NCBI GenBank assembly: GCA_030267565.1
Contig: BRXU01000001.1
Coordinates: 5,208,001-5,272,000 of the forward strand
DNA length: 64,000 nucleotides
Reading direction: 5' to 3'
Source: Pleodorina starrii
Lineage: Eukaryota > Chlorophyta > Chlorophyceae > Chlamydomonadales > Volvocaceae
In this document: positions 36,801-47,674 of the stretch, in pieces
How positions within the stretch are numbered: position 1 is the first letter of the stretch
Layout: each line of letters opens with the position of its first letter
The notes under the pieces: model-generated
Told to the model about the DNA's origin: nothing
The model's database searches: none
The model's input: the letters and a program-made list of their open reading frames with translations, nothing else
Position numbers and translations under genes: made by a program

Positions 36801-38666
36801 ACATTTACAGCTTCGGGGTACTCATGTGGGAGCTCCTCATGTGCAGTACGCCGTACAATGGCATGAGCGCCAAGGTAACCTGGTTGGGGCGGTGGACCCG
36901 GGGGAGAGGGCCTCGTCCTGCAGGGGAACCGCACTCATCCCGCATTCGGCCGTAGGGAGTGGGGGCTTCGACAGGCCTTGGGTCTTAGGGATCTTTGGGA
37001 GCGGGCTCTACACAGGAGCTACAGCAGGGAGAGGGCGTCGGCGATCGGCATTCGGACTTCGGAGGCCGGGTCCTTGCTGGCAGGCGACGTCTTTGCCTGC
37101 GGTGCAGCCTGATAAGCTACGTACCCAGGGAGCGCATGGACCTCCACATCTGAGCGGATCGATTCGAGCCGCGCCGCGGACGACGGCTCGAAGGCCCGTT
37201 ACGGCGCATGCGGCCGTGAACCGCCTGGCCGCACACGCGCACAGCTTCACGTGTTTTACCTCCACCCCCGCTGTTTATCTCCACCGCCAGACCGAGCGTC
37301 CCTCCTCTGTTTCCCGTAGCCTCTGTTTCCTTTCGTTTGACGGGCGGTTCGCCTGTTTCATCCACTCCCCGGTCTGCCTCACTCGCCGCGCTGCCCCCGG
37401 CCCCGCCCCCGCTGGATCGTGCCCCACAGGACCTCCCCCGGCAGGTCATCCGACACAACCTGCGACCCACCTTCCACCCGCTCGCGCCGCCAGACTACTG
37501 GTGAGCGAGCGAGCCCAGCCGAGCCGAGCGCGCGACGCAGGCAGGCAGGAGGGGCCCCCTGCCCCGTAGTGCTGGGTGCTGGGTCCGTTCGCCAACATCG
37601 CCTTCGTCCCTACGGTACCGCTGCAGTCTCACCTTCCCCCAACCCCGGCAACCCGCCCGCCGTCCCGCCCCGCCCCACATGCCCCACGGCACTACATGAC
37701 GCACGTGTGAAAACGTAACCTTCCACGGACTCCGGGCTTACCCGTCGACAGCCCTCCTTATCGCACCCGCGCCCGCACCCCCACTTACCGCACCCGCACT
37801 TACTTACACTTAACGCACTTAACGCACTTAACGCACCCGCACCCTGCCACCTCCACCACCGCAGCACCCTGGCGGCCCGCTGCTGGTCCGCCAAGCCGGA
37901 GCGCCGCCCCTCCGCCCTGGAACTGGTGGGTGAGCTGGAGCACCTTCTGGCGGCGGCACAGGCCTCAGCAAAGCGGGAGGCGCAAGTCGCGGCGGCGGCC
38001 GCCGCCGCTCGCAACGCCGCGCCGCACAGCGCTGGCGCCGCCGCCGCCGCCGCCGCTGCTGCGCGGCGGAAGCCGCTCGCGGAGCTCGACGGCGGCAGGG
38101 CAATGCCTCCGCCGCCGCCGCCGCCGCCTGCTGCCGAAGCGAGCGGGGCGTCCTCTGGCGCACCGAACCTCCACTCGACTGCGCGTCGGCTGCTGCAGCA
38201 GGCACCTGATGAGCCGGTACCGTCGATGTCGCCGCAGCGGAGGCAGCAGATGCCGGCGGGCTCACCGGGGAGCAAGGCTTTCGGGTCGGGACCGGAGGGA
38301 TCTCTGCTGTTGGGGTGCCAGGTGCCGGACGGCCCGAGCCTTCGGAGGCCCCCAGAGGAGGCGCGCGGCGGAGGGCGTGGAGAGCTGGCGGTATGCAACT
38401 CCCCAGGCGCCGGTGCCGGAGACGGTCAAGAGCAGCGGCGCGGGGTGGGGGCGGCCGCCGCCGCCGCCGCCAGGCCGTCGCCGGAGGGCGGTGGAACGCT
38501 TGACGGCGCCGCCAGTGCCAACATCGACAGTGGTGGGAGCAGCCGCGTCAGTGGCGAGGGCAGCAGCGGCGGCGGCGAGGGTGCGATGGGTGCGATGGGG
38601 GGCAACTCGGGGCTCCAGAAATCGGCGATTTGCCTGCTGCCCTTCACCAACCAGGACACCCTGTGA
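27846..38666 (+). CDS. large TKL-type protein kinase with long N-terminal GAF-like region
   Basis: The 1469-aa model uses exons 27846-27980, 28079-28408, 28784-29249, 29781-29995, 30293-30832, 31289-32027, 32421-32571, 33079-33373, 33828-33890, 34220-34334, 34708-34736, 35008-35130, 35614-35727, 36028-36151, 36777-36874, 37430-37500 and 37865-38666. Residues 1 to about 350 resemble GAF-like sensor modules. Next come Ala/Gly/Pro-rich linkers, a kinase domain (about 860-1200) and a low-complexity tail. Kinase landmarks are GRGGQGVVFRG, ETAVKML (lysine), ELAVIGTLSHPSIVQ (helix C), HCDLKAANVLL, LSDFGCAR, GTLAHMAP and DIYSFGVLMWELL. A Gly/Ala insertion of about 60 residues follows the beta-3 lysine. 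The APE motif reads APD if exons 14 and 15 join as modelled. The exon 3 donor and exon 4 (29781-29995) are the weakest parts, supported mainly by phase. The substrate is unknown. Confidence 0.85.
28537..28620 (-). repeat. dispersed repeat, copy 1 (kinase intron 2)
   Basis: This segment, read on the minus strand, matches plus-strand 41747-41831 at roughly 90% by eye over about 83 bp, including the shared core ggccagcagctggtgcccg and the shared end cccaccactgtaa. It lies wholly in an intron of the TKL kinase gene. Confidence 0.75.
29281..29645 (+). repeat. AT-rich dispersed repeat with GTCGCG subrepeats (copy B)
   Basis: Inside a kinase intron, several units combine an aattattt-like block with agtcgcg or gcgcgac and a cctggagg-like end. 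The segment finishes with atcgcgacgatatcctggag and ggtacggta, nearly the same tail as at 11054-11084. It has no open frame of interest. It is probably an inserted non-autonomous element. Confidence 0.55.
29660..29696 (+). repeat. short tandem duplication gtacg[a/g]caataccatc
   Basis: Two copies of a 17-bp motif differing at one base lie just downstream of repeat copy B, within the same intron. Confidence 0.7.
33374..33484 (+). repeat. 20-bp G-rich minisatellite in kinase intron
   Basis: Three exact and further imperfect copies of a 20-bp unit (gggtgggaggggagggaagg) directly follow the donor site of the exon ending at 33373. The purine-only strand could form triplex or G-quadruplex structures. 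Confidence 0.9.
35171..35287 (+). repeat. 27-bp minisatellite in kinase intron
   Basis: Four complete and one partial copy of a 27-bp unit begin with catccttcgtgggagttcc, at 35171, 35198, 35225, 35252 and 35279. Because 27 is a multiple of three, frames stay open on both strands, but the array lies between exons ending at 35130 and starting at 35614. Confidence 0.95.
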
Positions 38667-38699
38667 GGGAGGGGCTCACTCAGGACCATTGCTGGTGAC

Positions 38700-38704
38700 T
38701 GTAA
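38700..38704 (+). terminator. TGTAA motif after TKL kinase stop
   Basis: TGTAA occurs 34 nt after the stop codon. This is unusually close, so either the 3' UTR is very short or another signal is used. Confidence 0.35.
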
Positions 38705-41700
38705 CGACATCGGCCATGGGCAGTGGGGAGGACTCTCAATGCAATGGAATTACCCGAGGCGTGTGCGTGTGCGTGTGCGTATGCGTGCCCCTGCGCATTG
38801 CGACAAAGGGTGCTGAGGGTGGGGCCAGAGACTCCGGCTGAAGGCCGCCGCCGCCGCCGGCTTCGGCGCGGAGAGCCCTGGTCTTAGAGCCCTGGGCGGT
38901 GACGAGTCCCGTGACGTTGCAATGGTGGAAGAAGCGGCATGATGTGATGATGTGGGATGCGAGAGTTGCAATGAGGGACCGCTGAGGTCCTGCGCTGGCG
39001 CATTCTTAATCAGCTCAGAACCTCACGGGCCTGCCGACTGCAGACCAGTACCCTTCTCCGTGTCCACCCAGCATTGAGGAAGAGTTGGTCCCATGGGACC
39101 CACCGGCGGTTAGTGCTGGGGCACTGCCTACTGTGGCAGCCTGGCACGGATATGGCCGTTCGCGTCCGTGTGGAGAAACGCGTGGGTGCTTGGGACGTCA
39201 TCCCTTGATGCAGCTAGAGTCCTTGAGCACCGAGCGAGCGAATGAATGGCATACACAGATTCTTCCAGATTTGGGGTTGTTATGCGGAGGTATATTCTTT
39301 TCGTGTGCACGTGTACGTATACATGTTGTTGTGGAGAGGGAGCAGCTCGGGCGCAGCAGATGCGTTGCGGGCCGCAGAGACGCTACGGTTGACGCCGACG
39401 CCTTATTGGGCCGAAACGGTTGGGGAACGGCGCAGCGCAACGCAGCGGACAGCTGAGCATAAGCGCCTGGCTTGTGGCCTGTCGACGGGGTCCGGGGGTA
39501 TTGTGGCTCGGGTATATGGCAGGCAGGCCCTCCGGTGAACTGACGTCCCCACTTACCGTTATATCACTTGAGACGTGTGCTGTTATACGTAGACGGTATT
39601 GGCGGTGAAGCTTCACGTGGGGAAGCAGAGTCGCGGTTGGCTGGCTGGCTGGTTGGCTGGCGAAGGGTTGGGGCGCAGTGATGAGGTTCGAATCGGAAGA
39701 AGGGGTGCGGGCGGGCGACGGGCGGGGCGCGGTGGCGGCGCGTGACGGGTTGAGGGCGGCGGCTCGGGTGTCCTCCTCTCGCGTCATTTCCGTCGCGATG
39801 CTGCGCATTGGGCCGCCAAAATGCTGGCGCTGATGCTGTTGTTGTTGATGCTACTGCGACCAGCGCCGCCCATCATCGTCGGTGTTACTGCTGCTGTTGC
39901 GACTGATGCTGCTGCTGCTGTTGGTCCTCCCCCTTGTCATGTCCTTATCATTTATTGGTGTATTGGTTGGGCGTTAATCTTGCGGTACCGTGTGCGCGAT
40001 GTGGCGGTGTGTCCTGGCGGAATGTCATGGCACTGCTGCTGTACCGCTCCCGCGTTTTGGCGGCCGATTTACGGTGTACTGGGATGATTCATGGTCTCCA
40101 ACGAACCTTTTCCTTGACATTTCCGTGTGACATTGTTTGGGTTGCGCCTAGCTTGGGTTGCACACGAAGACTTAATCCAGCGTTTCGCTTACTTCTGTGT
40201 TTTGTATCGGTATGCGGGGGGATAGTTCGTCCTATTTTTTAGTGTTACTTCAGGAAACCGCACTTGTGGTGATGGTGGTGTTTCGATGGTTTCTTGGCAG
40301 TTCAGGTCCTTCGCCGGTTTGTTGGCTCGCGATGGCTCGCGTAGATGAAGTAATAGGACTCACCCAGTTGAGGATGTACTCTCATATACTCTCATATCTG
40401 TCAGTCAAGCCGCCCGAGCAACCTTGGGCGGGCACGCCCCTTCCGGCGCTGTCCCAGTTGTCGGAAGTTGGTGTACGGTATGATGCCGTATAGGCGTGCT
40501 TTGCCGCATAGTAGTAATTTGTTTTGCATGGTATGCCTTCTCTTTGCCGGCTCCGTAATTCCGCTCGGAGCGCTGAACCGCTGATACGTCGTGGTCGCGT
40601 CTTGCGTGTGTGCGTTCAGATTGTGCTGTTGCAATTGCCCTTGTAGGAGTGCAAGTGCTCCATTGTACATTTGTACTGCACCGCTGGGTTGCGTGTTGGG
40701 GGGGTTTTAAGTCGTCCGCCTTGCCTGCAACCCAGTGCTGTACATTTTGGCCGCTGCTGCTTGTTGCTTCGGCCGTTATTACCACCTGCTGCTAGTTAAT
40801 AGCTCCCGCTTCGGCGCGGCGGGCGTGCTTGCCGCTTTCCCGGCTACTGGCTCGGCTGGCAGGCGTTGCGGATTTTGCTGGGATCTATCCGCGGATGAGC
40901 TTTCAGGGGGGGGGCCTCGTGGCCTTTCATGGCTAAGGGCGGTAGCAGGTCGCATCAGGGGAGCCGGGCTAGGCTAGGCTTGGGCAGGTTTCCATACCCC
41001 GCGAAAGGACTTGTCGGATGCGGAGTTTAGCCGGCTGCGGGTTTTTGGTTTCTGGAGGCGGCGGCGTTGGAACACGGGCTCAGGTGCCATGTGGCGGCCC
41101 TCAGCATTGTACGGCATGTGTAGCGAGTGGAATTGCTCGCTTGCTTGCTGCGCTGCACGGCTGTGCGCGAATGCGGGAATGGCACTTCGGACAAACGCTG
41201 GGGTGGAGAGCGCGTGGGGGTGGCCGAATATCGAACTAAAACGAAAGCGGGCCGTGGGGCCACCGGCGCACCGGGGTGTTTGTGCCGCGTCCATTAGAGG
41301 AGTACGGATTGGGGGCTGTGGCTGATGGACGTGCCGAGGGAGTGGCCCGGTGCACTCCGCGGAGGGAGGGTTCGGAGCATGCACGTGCAGGGCCGGGAGG
41401 TGATTTCGGTTCGACGGCGCCCGCCGGCCCCTCGTTCATGGTGTTTAGGCTGCCTGCGTGCCCTAGTACAGTTCTTTGCATCAGCCAAGTATTAGGTTTA
41501 TATTAATGCACATTCATGCATTTGTTTCTGCTCCGGAGAGGTGCGGTAGGCGGCCTGGTCAGAGCCGTGTTGGGTCCGGAGGGGCCGCAGGTGCTGCCCT
41601 GTGCTGCGGAGCTGCCGAGCGGGTGCCCCCCTGCCCATGTTTGGGACAGGATGGGGGGTTGCGGTACCGGTCCATGGAATCATCACCACTGCTAAGGGCC

Positions 41701-42560
41701 AGAGCCCATTGCGATAAAGCAACGACAGCAACGACAACAACAGTGCAGTGCAGTGCACCGAGGGCCAGCAGCTGGTGCCCGTTGGCTCACCTCTTCAGGA
41801 CTTCAGAGCCCACCACTGTAACCACAACAACAAAGACAGCAACAAGCACCACTACAAGTACCACTACCAGACAACCTGCTGAGCTGGTTCCGTGAGCTGT
41901 CCGCAGGAGGCCACCGGCGCACCGCCACATGGGTGGCCGCCGGGTCGCCCTCCGAGAGCCGCCGGCGACGCTCCCCTTCCCTGCCGACCCGGAGCCGACT
42001 GACTGCGCAACCCATACATCCGATCGAAGCAGCTCATTCCAGTGACCCTTTGAGCTGCGATGCGGCATGCATCGGGGTACTCGCACTCCGCGGGGATCCC
42101 GCGACCTACGCAGCTGTGCAAGCCGCCGGCTGAGCCTCCAACCCGACCCCGCCGTGTGCCAGTGCATGCAAGCCGCCCAGCCTCTTCGATTCGCTGGATG
42201 GATTCCGTCGCCGCCGTCCACTCCTGCCGCTGCCGGTCACCTAACCCGACCTTTCTTCACTGCCACACTGCGTACGTCAGCTCCCGTACGGGTCGGGTCA
42301 CGAACGATCGCCGGGACGGAGAAACACGAGGCCCTCACGCCGTGGGGCTGGGTTCGCTGTTTTAAGTTTCTTCGCCGTGACTGATAACGGTCAGTCGAGC
42401 GCAGCGCGCGGCTGCACGTGGGTTTGGGTGCCGTACGCACGCATGTAAGCGCAGGTTGCGCCCCGCAACTTCCAACTGACAACTACCGCAGCCTGTGGGG
42501 TTCCCCTTCGAAGGAGCGACCTTCGCTGACCGTGACCTGAGCCCGCCCGCCACGCCAATT
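38705..42560. other. gene-poor block between TKL kinase and TIP30-like gene
   Basis: About 3.9 kb has no exon chain that can be supported. It contains simple-sequence stretches rich in gtt/ctg triplets (about 39820-39930) and caa/cac triplets (about 41715-41880). It also has a small tctcatatac duplication (40379-40398) and copy 2 of a dispersed repeat. It could hold lineage-specific or non-coding transcripts that I cannot recognise. Confidence 0.45.
41747..41831 (+). repeat. dispersed repeat, copy 2 (intergenic)
   Basis: This is the inverted match of 28537-28620 (core ggccagcagctggtgcccg). After the shared segment the sequence continues into caa-rich triplet DNA instead of the flank seen at copy 1, so the homology ends sharply. 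Confidence 0.75.
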
Positions 42561-42571
42561 CACCAGACTAG

Positions 42572-42576
42572 TTACA
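42572..42576 (-). terminator. candidate poly(A) signal of TIP30-like gene
   Basis: TGTAA on minus lies about 380 nt beyond the stop. A closer copy at 42942-42946 is only 10 nt from the stop and is less likely. Confidence 0.45.
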
Positions 42577-42955
42577 CACGGTACGGCAAATAATAAATAC
42601 ACCACCGACGAGCAGCTCAACCCCAGCTCTGCGGAACGCCGAGCACCTCGTTCACCAGCTCAGTACCCTAAGCGGCACAGGCAGACCCGCGGGTCACCCG
42701 GGACACGGCCGCATCGCCGCGTGCTGCTTCTTCGCACTATGGGTAGCCCAGGCGACATTGAAGGGGCGGGGGCGAGGTCACCTCTGGAATGAGCTCCGCC
42801 CCGCGGCCGCGAAGCCCAACGCCGCCGCTGCTGGGCAGCTTCTAGGCAGGACAGGCCCGTCGGCACCCGTGGGCGCGCAGGGGCAGCTCGCACAAACGTT
42901 TGGCCCCGCCCCCCTGGTCGGTCTGTGATTCGCCGCCCCGGTTACAAAGGCACTT

Positions 42956-44831
42956 TTACTTGGACGGCGCGGGTGCCTGGTCGGTCTGCTTGGCTGCCTT
43001 CATCAGGTCGCCCATTTCAAAGCGCATCACAGGCTGGGCGGTGGAGGGGTCTCGGAGCACGTCCAGGATCATGAGCCGCGCCACCTCCTGTGGGGGCAAG
43101 CACGGGAAGGGCCAGCGCAGGGCAGCGCGGGACAGGTCAGGTCAGGTCAGGGCAGGGCAGGGGAGGACAAACCCAGGCGGATGTGGATGTGTACCTCCAC
43201 GCGCTCTGTGCCTACCTCTCCGCGCCTCATCATCACACTCTTCCCCACTCCCTCACGCCTTTCCTGCCCCGGCCCCACAACTGCCCCAGTCCCAGTCCCC
43301 CCCCCCACCTTGACGTGTATGTTGGACAAGCAGCCTAGAAACATCTTCTCGCCGCCACGCGCCTTGGCCCCCCGGTCCAGCAGCCCCGGTCGGAATAGTG
43401 ACACTCGTTGGAAACCCGCATGGAGCACCGCCTGCTCAGCCTGGGGGGGCCGAGGCAGGACCGAGTCGAGCCGGGTTGGGTTGGTTCGGGTCAGCGGTTC
43501 GCTTTGGTTCGGGTCGGTTCGGTTTGATTCAGCTACCCGGGGTTTGGTTCAGCTGCCCGGGGCGAGGCAAAGGACGGCGTGTGTGTGTGCTTTTGTGTTT
43601 GTGCTTGTGTGCTTGTGTGTTTGTGGGAGTGTGTGTGTGTGTTTGTGTGTGCCTGGAAACTGACGTGAGGGGTTGTGACGCAATGCTGTGAACGCCCGGG
43701 CGGCCTCCGCATCGACCATCGACCAGCTCTCGCGCGGGAACGTGTCCGGAGTCGCCAAGGCGTGGGTGGGGTTGGATACTCGTTGTTCGTCCCCGCAGCC
43801 GAACGGCGGCGTCCCAAGAGCTGTAGGAAGGAGGGAAGGAGGGAAGGCCCAAGCAGACCGCCCCGCCGCCTGTCCGTCTTTGCCGCCTGCCCAACACGCA
43901 CCACCCCCGGCACGCACCAGCCCCTTTGTCCTGGTGTACAGCAGCGGGTGGAACAGAGCAAAATCGTTGGCGGGGCACTTGTGGTTGGCGCCCTGCGCCG
44001 AAACCAGCGAGAAGTGGGGCGCGCCCGCCTCCATGGCCAGCCGTGCGCCCGCGGCCACGTAATCCAAGTCGACCTTAATGAAGGCCTCCGCGCTGCCCGC
44101 CACCTGACACGTGGCACGTGAGAGGGGGGAAAGAATGTGATAGGTGACACGTGAGAAGGGGAGGGAGGCAGGGACGGAGTAATTTGGGAAGGCGAAGGGG
44201 GCATGCGACGGTACGGCACTCGTACGGTACGACGCACGGCTGTGCGCTTCAGTGACGGACATCCGCGGCGCTGCCTTAGTCGGTCGGTACTCCCGCCGAC
44301 GTGTGGACCCGACGTCAGATCACAAACAGCCCCCCACCTTGGCATGCACGCCCTGCAAGAGGGGCGCTGCCCTTCCCATTCTGGATGGCTTCTCTAGGGA
44401 CGGAATTTTCACTTGAGGGCCGCGCCCCAGGCGCCTCCCCCTAGAAGCGCACCGCGCTCGTTTCCACGGCACAGGGCGCCCCCACGATAAAGAGTTACCG
44501 CGAGACCTCCTTTGAGTGTTCCCTTGCCCACGGGAGCGACAGGACTCGTCCTCTCGCGTCGGCCCCCTACCTTGCGCGTGGTTCCCAGAGCGCAAAAGAC
44601 AACGTCGGCTCCACTGAAAGCCTGCTTCGCCTCCGTCTCCAGCGCGTCCATGTTGACCGTCGCCTGCACCAGCTCCGCCTTGCGTTCCGACTCTGCGGGG
44701 ACGGCCTCCAGCGCGCGACGGCCCACGGTGACGACTCGCTTAAATTTCGGGTGCACAACCAGTTGGTTGACCAGCGCCTCGCCGATGGCGCCTGTCGCGC
44801 CCAGGACGACTGCGGTTAAGCCCGAGGCCAT
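42956..44831 (-). CDS. TIP30/HTATIP2-like NAD(P)-binding oxidoreductase (atypical SDR)
   Basis: Four exons (44571-44831, 43918-44103, 43309-43440 and 42956-43087) join at phase 0 to 236 aa, close to the 242 of human HTATIP2. The N-terminus has the Rossmann nucleotide-binding loop GATGAIGE (residues 11-18) and an arginine-bearing VGRRALE after beta-2. ADVVFCALGTTRK precedes the second exon. The family-typical HFSLVSAQGAN and an SDR active-site YxxxK (Tyr143-Thr-Arg-Thr-Lys147) are followed by RVSLFRPGLL. Cofactor binding is well supported; the substrate is unknown. The C-terminal PAPSK tail is short. It faces the RAP-domain gene head to head across about 254 bp. Confidence 0.92.
43579..43652. 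repeat. (GT)n-rich tract in TIP30-like gene intron
   Basis: Imperfect gtgt/tttgtg simple sequence spans about 75 bp within the intron between exons 2 and 3. Confidence 0.85.
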
Positions 44832-45085
44832 TTTCGCGCCCGATCGGTCCTCTATCAAAATGTGTTAGAAATATTCATGTAGTCACATGAAGTCTAACGA
44901 CAAGAGAATGTTGCAAACAGCTTCTATCGAACGTCGATAGCGATTTTTTGGTCGCGGTACGGGACAACCGCTGCCCAAACTTAGTTTCGTACTCCAACCT
45001 GGCCCCAATGCCATTCTTGGCGTTGTGCTCGCCGCTGCAGTTGTACTTATTGAAGCATCTCTCGGTATTGCGCAACATCTAAGAC
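44832..45085. promoter_or_regulatory. bidirectional promoter region, TIP30-like / RAP protein
   Basis: Only 254 bp separates the two outward start codons, so both promoters and 5' UTRs must fit here or overlap. No TATA box was identified. Confidence 0.5.
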
Positions 45086-47041
45086 ATGGCAGTTCCGGCT
45101 GCGTCCATTCTTGGGCGACTTGCTGGCTCGATGTCTTCATGCTCCAATGTTAGCTTCGCTCGCCATGCTCGTCCTTTATTGTGCTTGATGTCGGAGTCGG
45201 GCCTGGCTGGCGCTTCCGGGCTCGTCGTGGGTTCTCTGCCCTCCACGTCATGGCCTCTGGGGCCTCTCCGCTCGCTGACAAGCGCAGCCAGCCCCGCCCC
45301 AGATGCTCCATTATCGGACACGCGTGAGGCGTGGCAGCCTGGTCGGGTACGTGGGCTTTCCTCGGTGGCTTTCCCTTGCCCCGTGGGTCCATATGTCGCC
45401 CCTTGCTTGGGGGGGCTTCGAGGTGTTCGGGCGGTCTTTTTGGACAGCAAGGCATGTAAAGCCGGTCCTCCCTGTGCACATTCCAGCTCATTGGAACAGG
45501 CACCGCGGTCGTTTGTGCTAGAGATAGTCGCACAGTTGTCGTACGCAACAATATGTTGCACCGGCGTGACGACCGGCGAGACTTTGCAGCTGCAGAAGAC
45601 TCAGCGGTCCTGCGGTTGCGTTCGGGGTCGCGCCGCTCCTTCGAGTCCATCAGGACTTGAATCCAGCAGGATGTCGCGTGTAATACGGTACCTCGCGCCG
45701 CTGCGTTCCCAAGCAGGGCTCATTTGCTGAGTCGGCGGCTGAGAGCCACTGCTCGAGCGCCGCACGACAAGCTGGCGCCGAGACGAGCGGCCCGGGCGGC
45801 AGTGACCCGCCTGGCGCCAAGGACTCTGCGGCTGCCACCACCAGCACCGAAATGGATGAGGTGTTTGGTATCCTACAGGTGGGCCGTGGCCCGTGGCTGG
45901 GTCGCCGTTCGTTGTGTGCGCCTTTCTTGGCAACATGCCCACATGCTCAACCTGAACTTTGCTCGGGAAAATGCGCCTTATCGGCACGCATACGAGTGTC
46001 GCGCCTGGATCATGTAGCTCCGCGCCTGATCCGTCGCGTGCCCATGCTCACTGTGCTTGTCGGTGCAGGAGATGGGTCTTCAGCCGGGGCGGCACTGCGT
46101 GGTGGGAGATGGGCTCGCGGAGGTGGAGGTGGGGCTCTACCTGAACGGAGTCAAGGTAAGAGGGCCCTGTGGGAGCCCTGCGTGTGCCCGGGGGGAACAT
46201 GCGGGTAATGAAGATCGACGCTTTGAGTTTACCGGTACCGTATATGGAGGTCAAATGTGAAGCGCCAAGCGTGCACCGGCCTATCTCCGCTTTAACATTG
46301 CATCGCGCCGAGGGGCCCGTATGTCAGCGCGTCATCTTGCCTAATTGATGTGTTGTTTCTCTCCCCCGTCTTCTCCTCCCCCCCTTTGCGCAGGTGGCTC
46401 TGGACATGGAAGCCACGCGGCCGTCCCAAATGGCGGCCTCCCTCCCGGATGCCAAGTCGTACGCCATGAAGCGGGCCGCTCGCAGCGTGCTGCAGGTCAG
46501 TGGGAGGGAGGTGGGGGCACTGGAGCCTGAAAGCCACTGGAGCGGCAGGTAACGAGCCCTGAGCGCCCCGTGAGCAAAGGGAGGGAACCCGCCTGCAGGC
46601 CTTCAAGCCCGCCCGCTCCTCCGCCATGGAATGCCAGCAGGCAGCCCGGAAACACTCATATTCCACACGACCGCATGGCGCAACACGTTCGCCCCATGCC
46701 AACGCCGTTTCGCTGATTGTTCGTTTGCTTGTTTGTGTGCGCGTGTGTGTCACACATGGGTCGGTTGCAGTCCCGTACCCCGCCCCGCACGGCGCGGCTG
46801 CGTCGCTGTCCGACCCAACCCGACCCGGCGCCGGCTGCAGGCTCACGGGTGGCACCCGGTGACGCTGGTGGCATCCGACTGGCAGCAGCTGGACCGGGAG
46901 CAGAGGGCCAGCTACCTGGCGCACTGCATCAACCACGCGCTGGGCATGGGGCACGGGGGACACGGCCATGGCCACGGACACGGGCACCAGCACGGCGGCT
47001 GTTCCGGGGGCGGATGCAGCGATCCGAGCCACAAGCACTAG
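45086..47041 (+). CDS. small RAP-domain protein, probably organelle-targeted, with His-rich tail
   Basis: The 270-aa model uses exons 45086-45346, 45717-45878, 46069-46155, 46394-46495 and 46841-47041. The first 30 or so residues (MAVPAASILGRLAG..., SFARHARPLL) are Arg/Ser/Ala-rich without acids, like a mitochondrial or plastid transit peptide. The C-terminal half matches the RAP fold: EVEVGLYLNGVK, VALDMEA, a Lys/Arg helix ending MKRAARSVLQ, then GWHPVTLVASDW and YLAHCI. RAP domains occur in organellar RNA-processing factors. After the domain, residues from about 240 form Gly-His repeats (GHGHGHGHGH), then cysteines (GGCSGGGCSD) and SHKH, a likely metal-binding tail. The exon 1 donor (GTACGT at 45347) is inferred by phase; the other joins are strong. 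Confidence 0.78.
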
Positions 47042-47674
47042 CGCTCAGCCGCCGTTCCTTTCCGTCTCTGCCGGGTCTCTGCCGGGTTGCCTTCGGGGGG
47101 GGGGCTGCGAGTGTGGGAGTGTGCGCGCGCAGTGCTTGAGAGAGCGTGCGGATGGGCGTCGCTCAAGAATGGGGACGCATATTTGCGACAGGCAGCGGAG
47201 GAGTATGGAACGCAAACCCGACATTGCCAGTGAGGCCGCCCAGGAGATGCTACCGATGCCTTGCAAAGCCACAGGCTCGATGCGTACAGCTGCTCCCCTG
47301 CGTCCCCGGCCCATGGGTTTCGGCCATCAAGCCGTCCCGCGGCAAGACAGCATTGCACCGTGCCTTGCTCTGCAGCATGAACCAACACGTCCAATCACGC
47401 TTGGGCCCGGACATTCCGTGCACAGCACCGCACCTCACGAAAACACCAAATGCGCAACACCCGGTTCGAAGCGCGCGCGCGAGAGAGAAAAGCACTGTGC
47501 AGCATATCCCCACAAGTGTGGCGTAGGGCCGGCAGTCCTGTCGCACAGCCCTGAGCGCCGCGTCGCCCTGACCGGTTTCCACGTCCGGCCGCCTTGGGGG
47601 GCACGCCAGCGCGCAGGGCGTCCAGCCCTGTCGGCCGCTGTCGTCACTGCCAGATAGTGGTGAGCAGCAGTGCC
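47042..47674. other. short intergenic region between convergent RAP and B9D1 genes
   Basis: The two genes' 3' ends face each other across 633 bp. No TGTAA was found on either strand in the interval, so the poly(A) signals may be variants or the transcripts may overlap. Confidence 0.5.

Noticed and set aside
39670..39700. ggttcgaatcg resembling a tRNA B-box
   Set aside because: No A-box, anticodon arm or complementary acceptor stem at the proper spacing.
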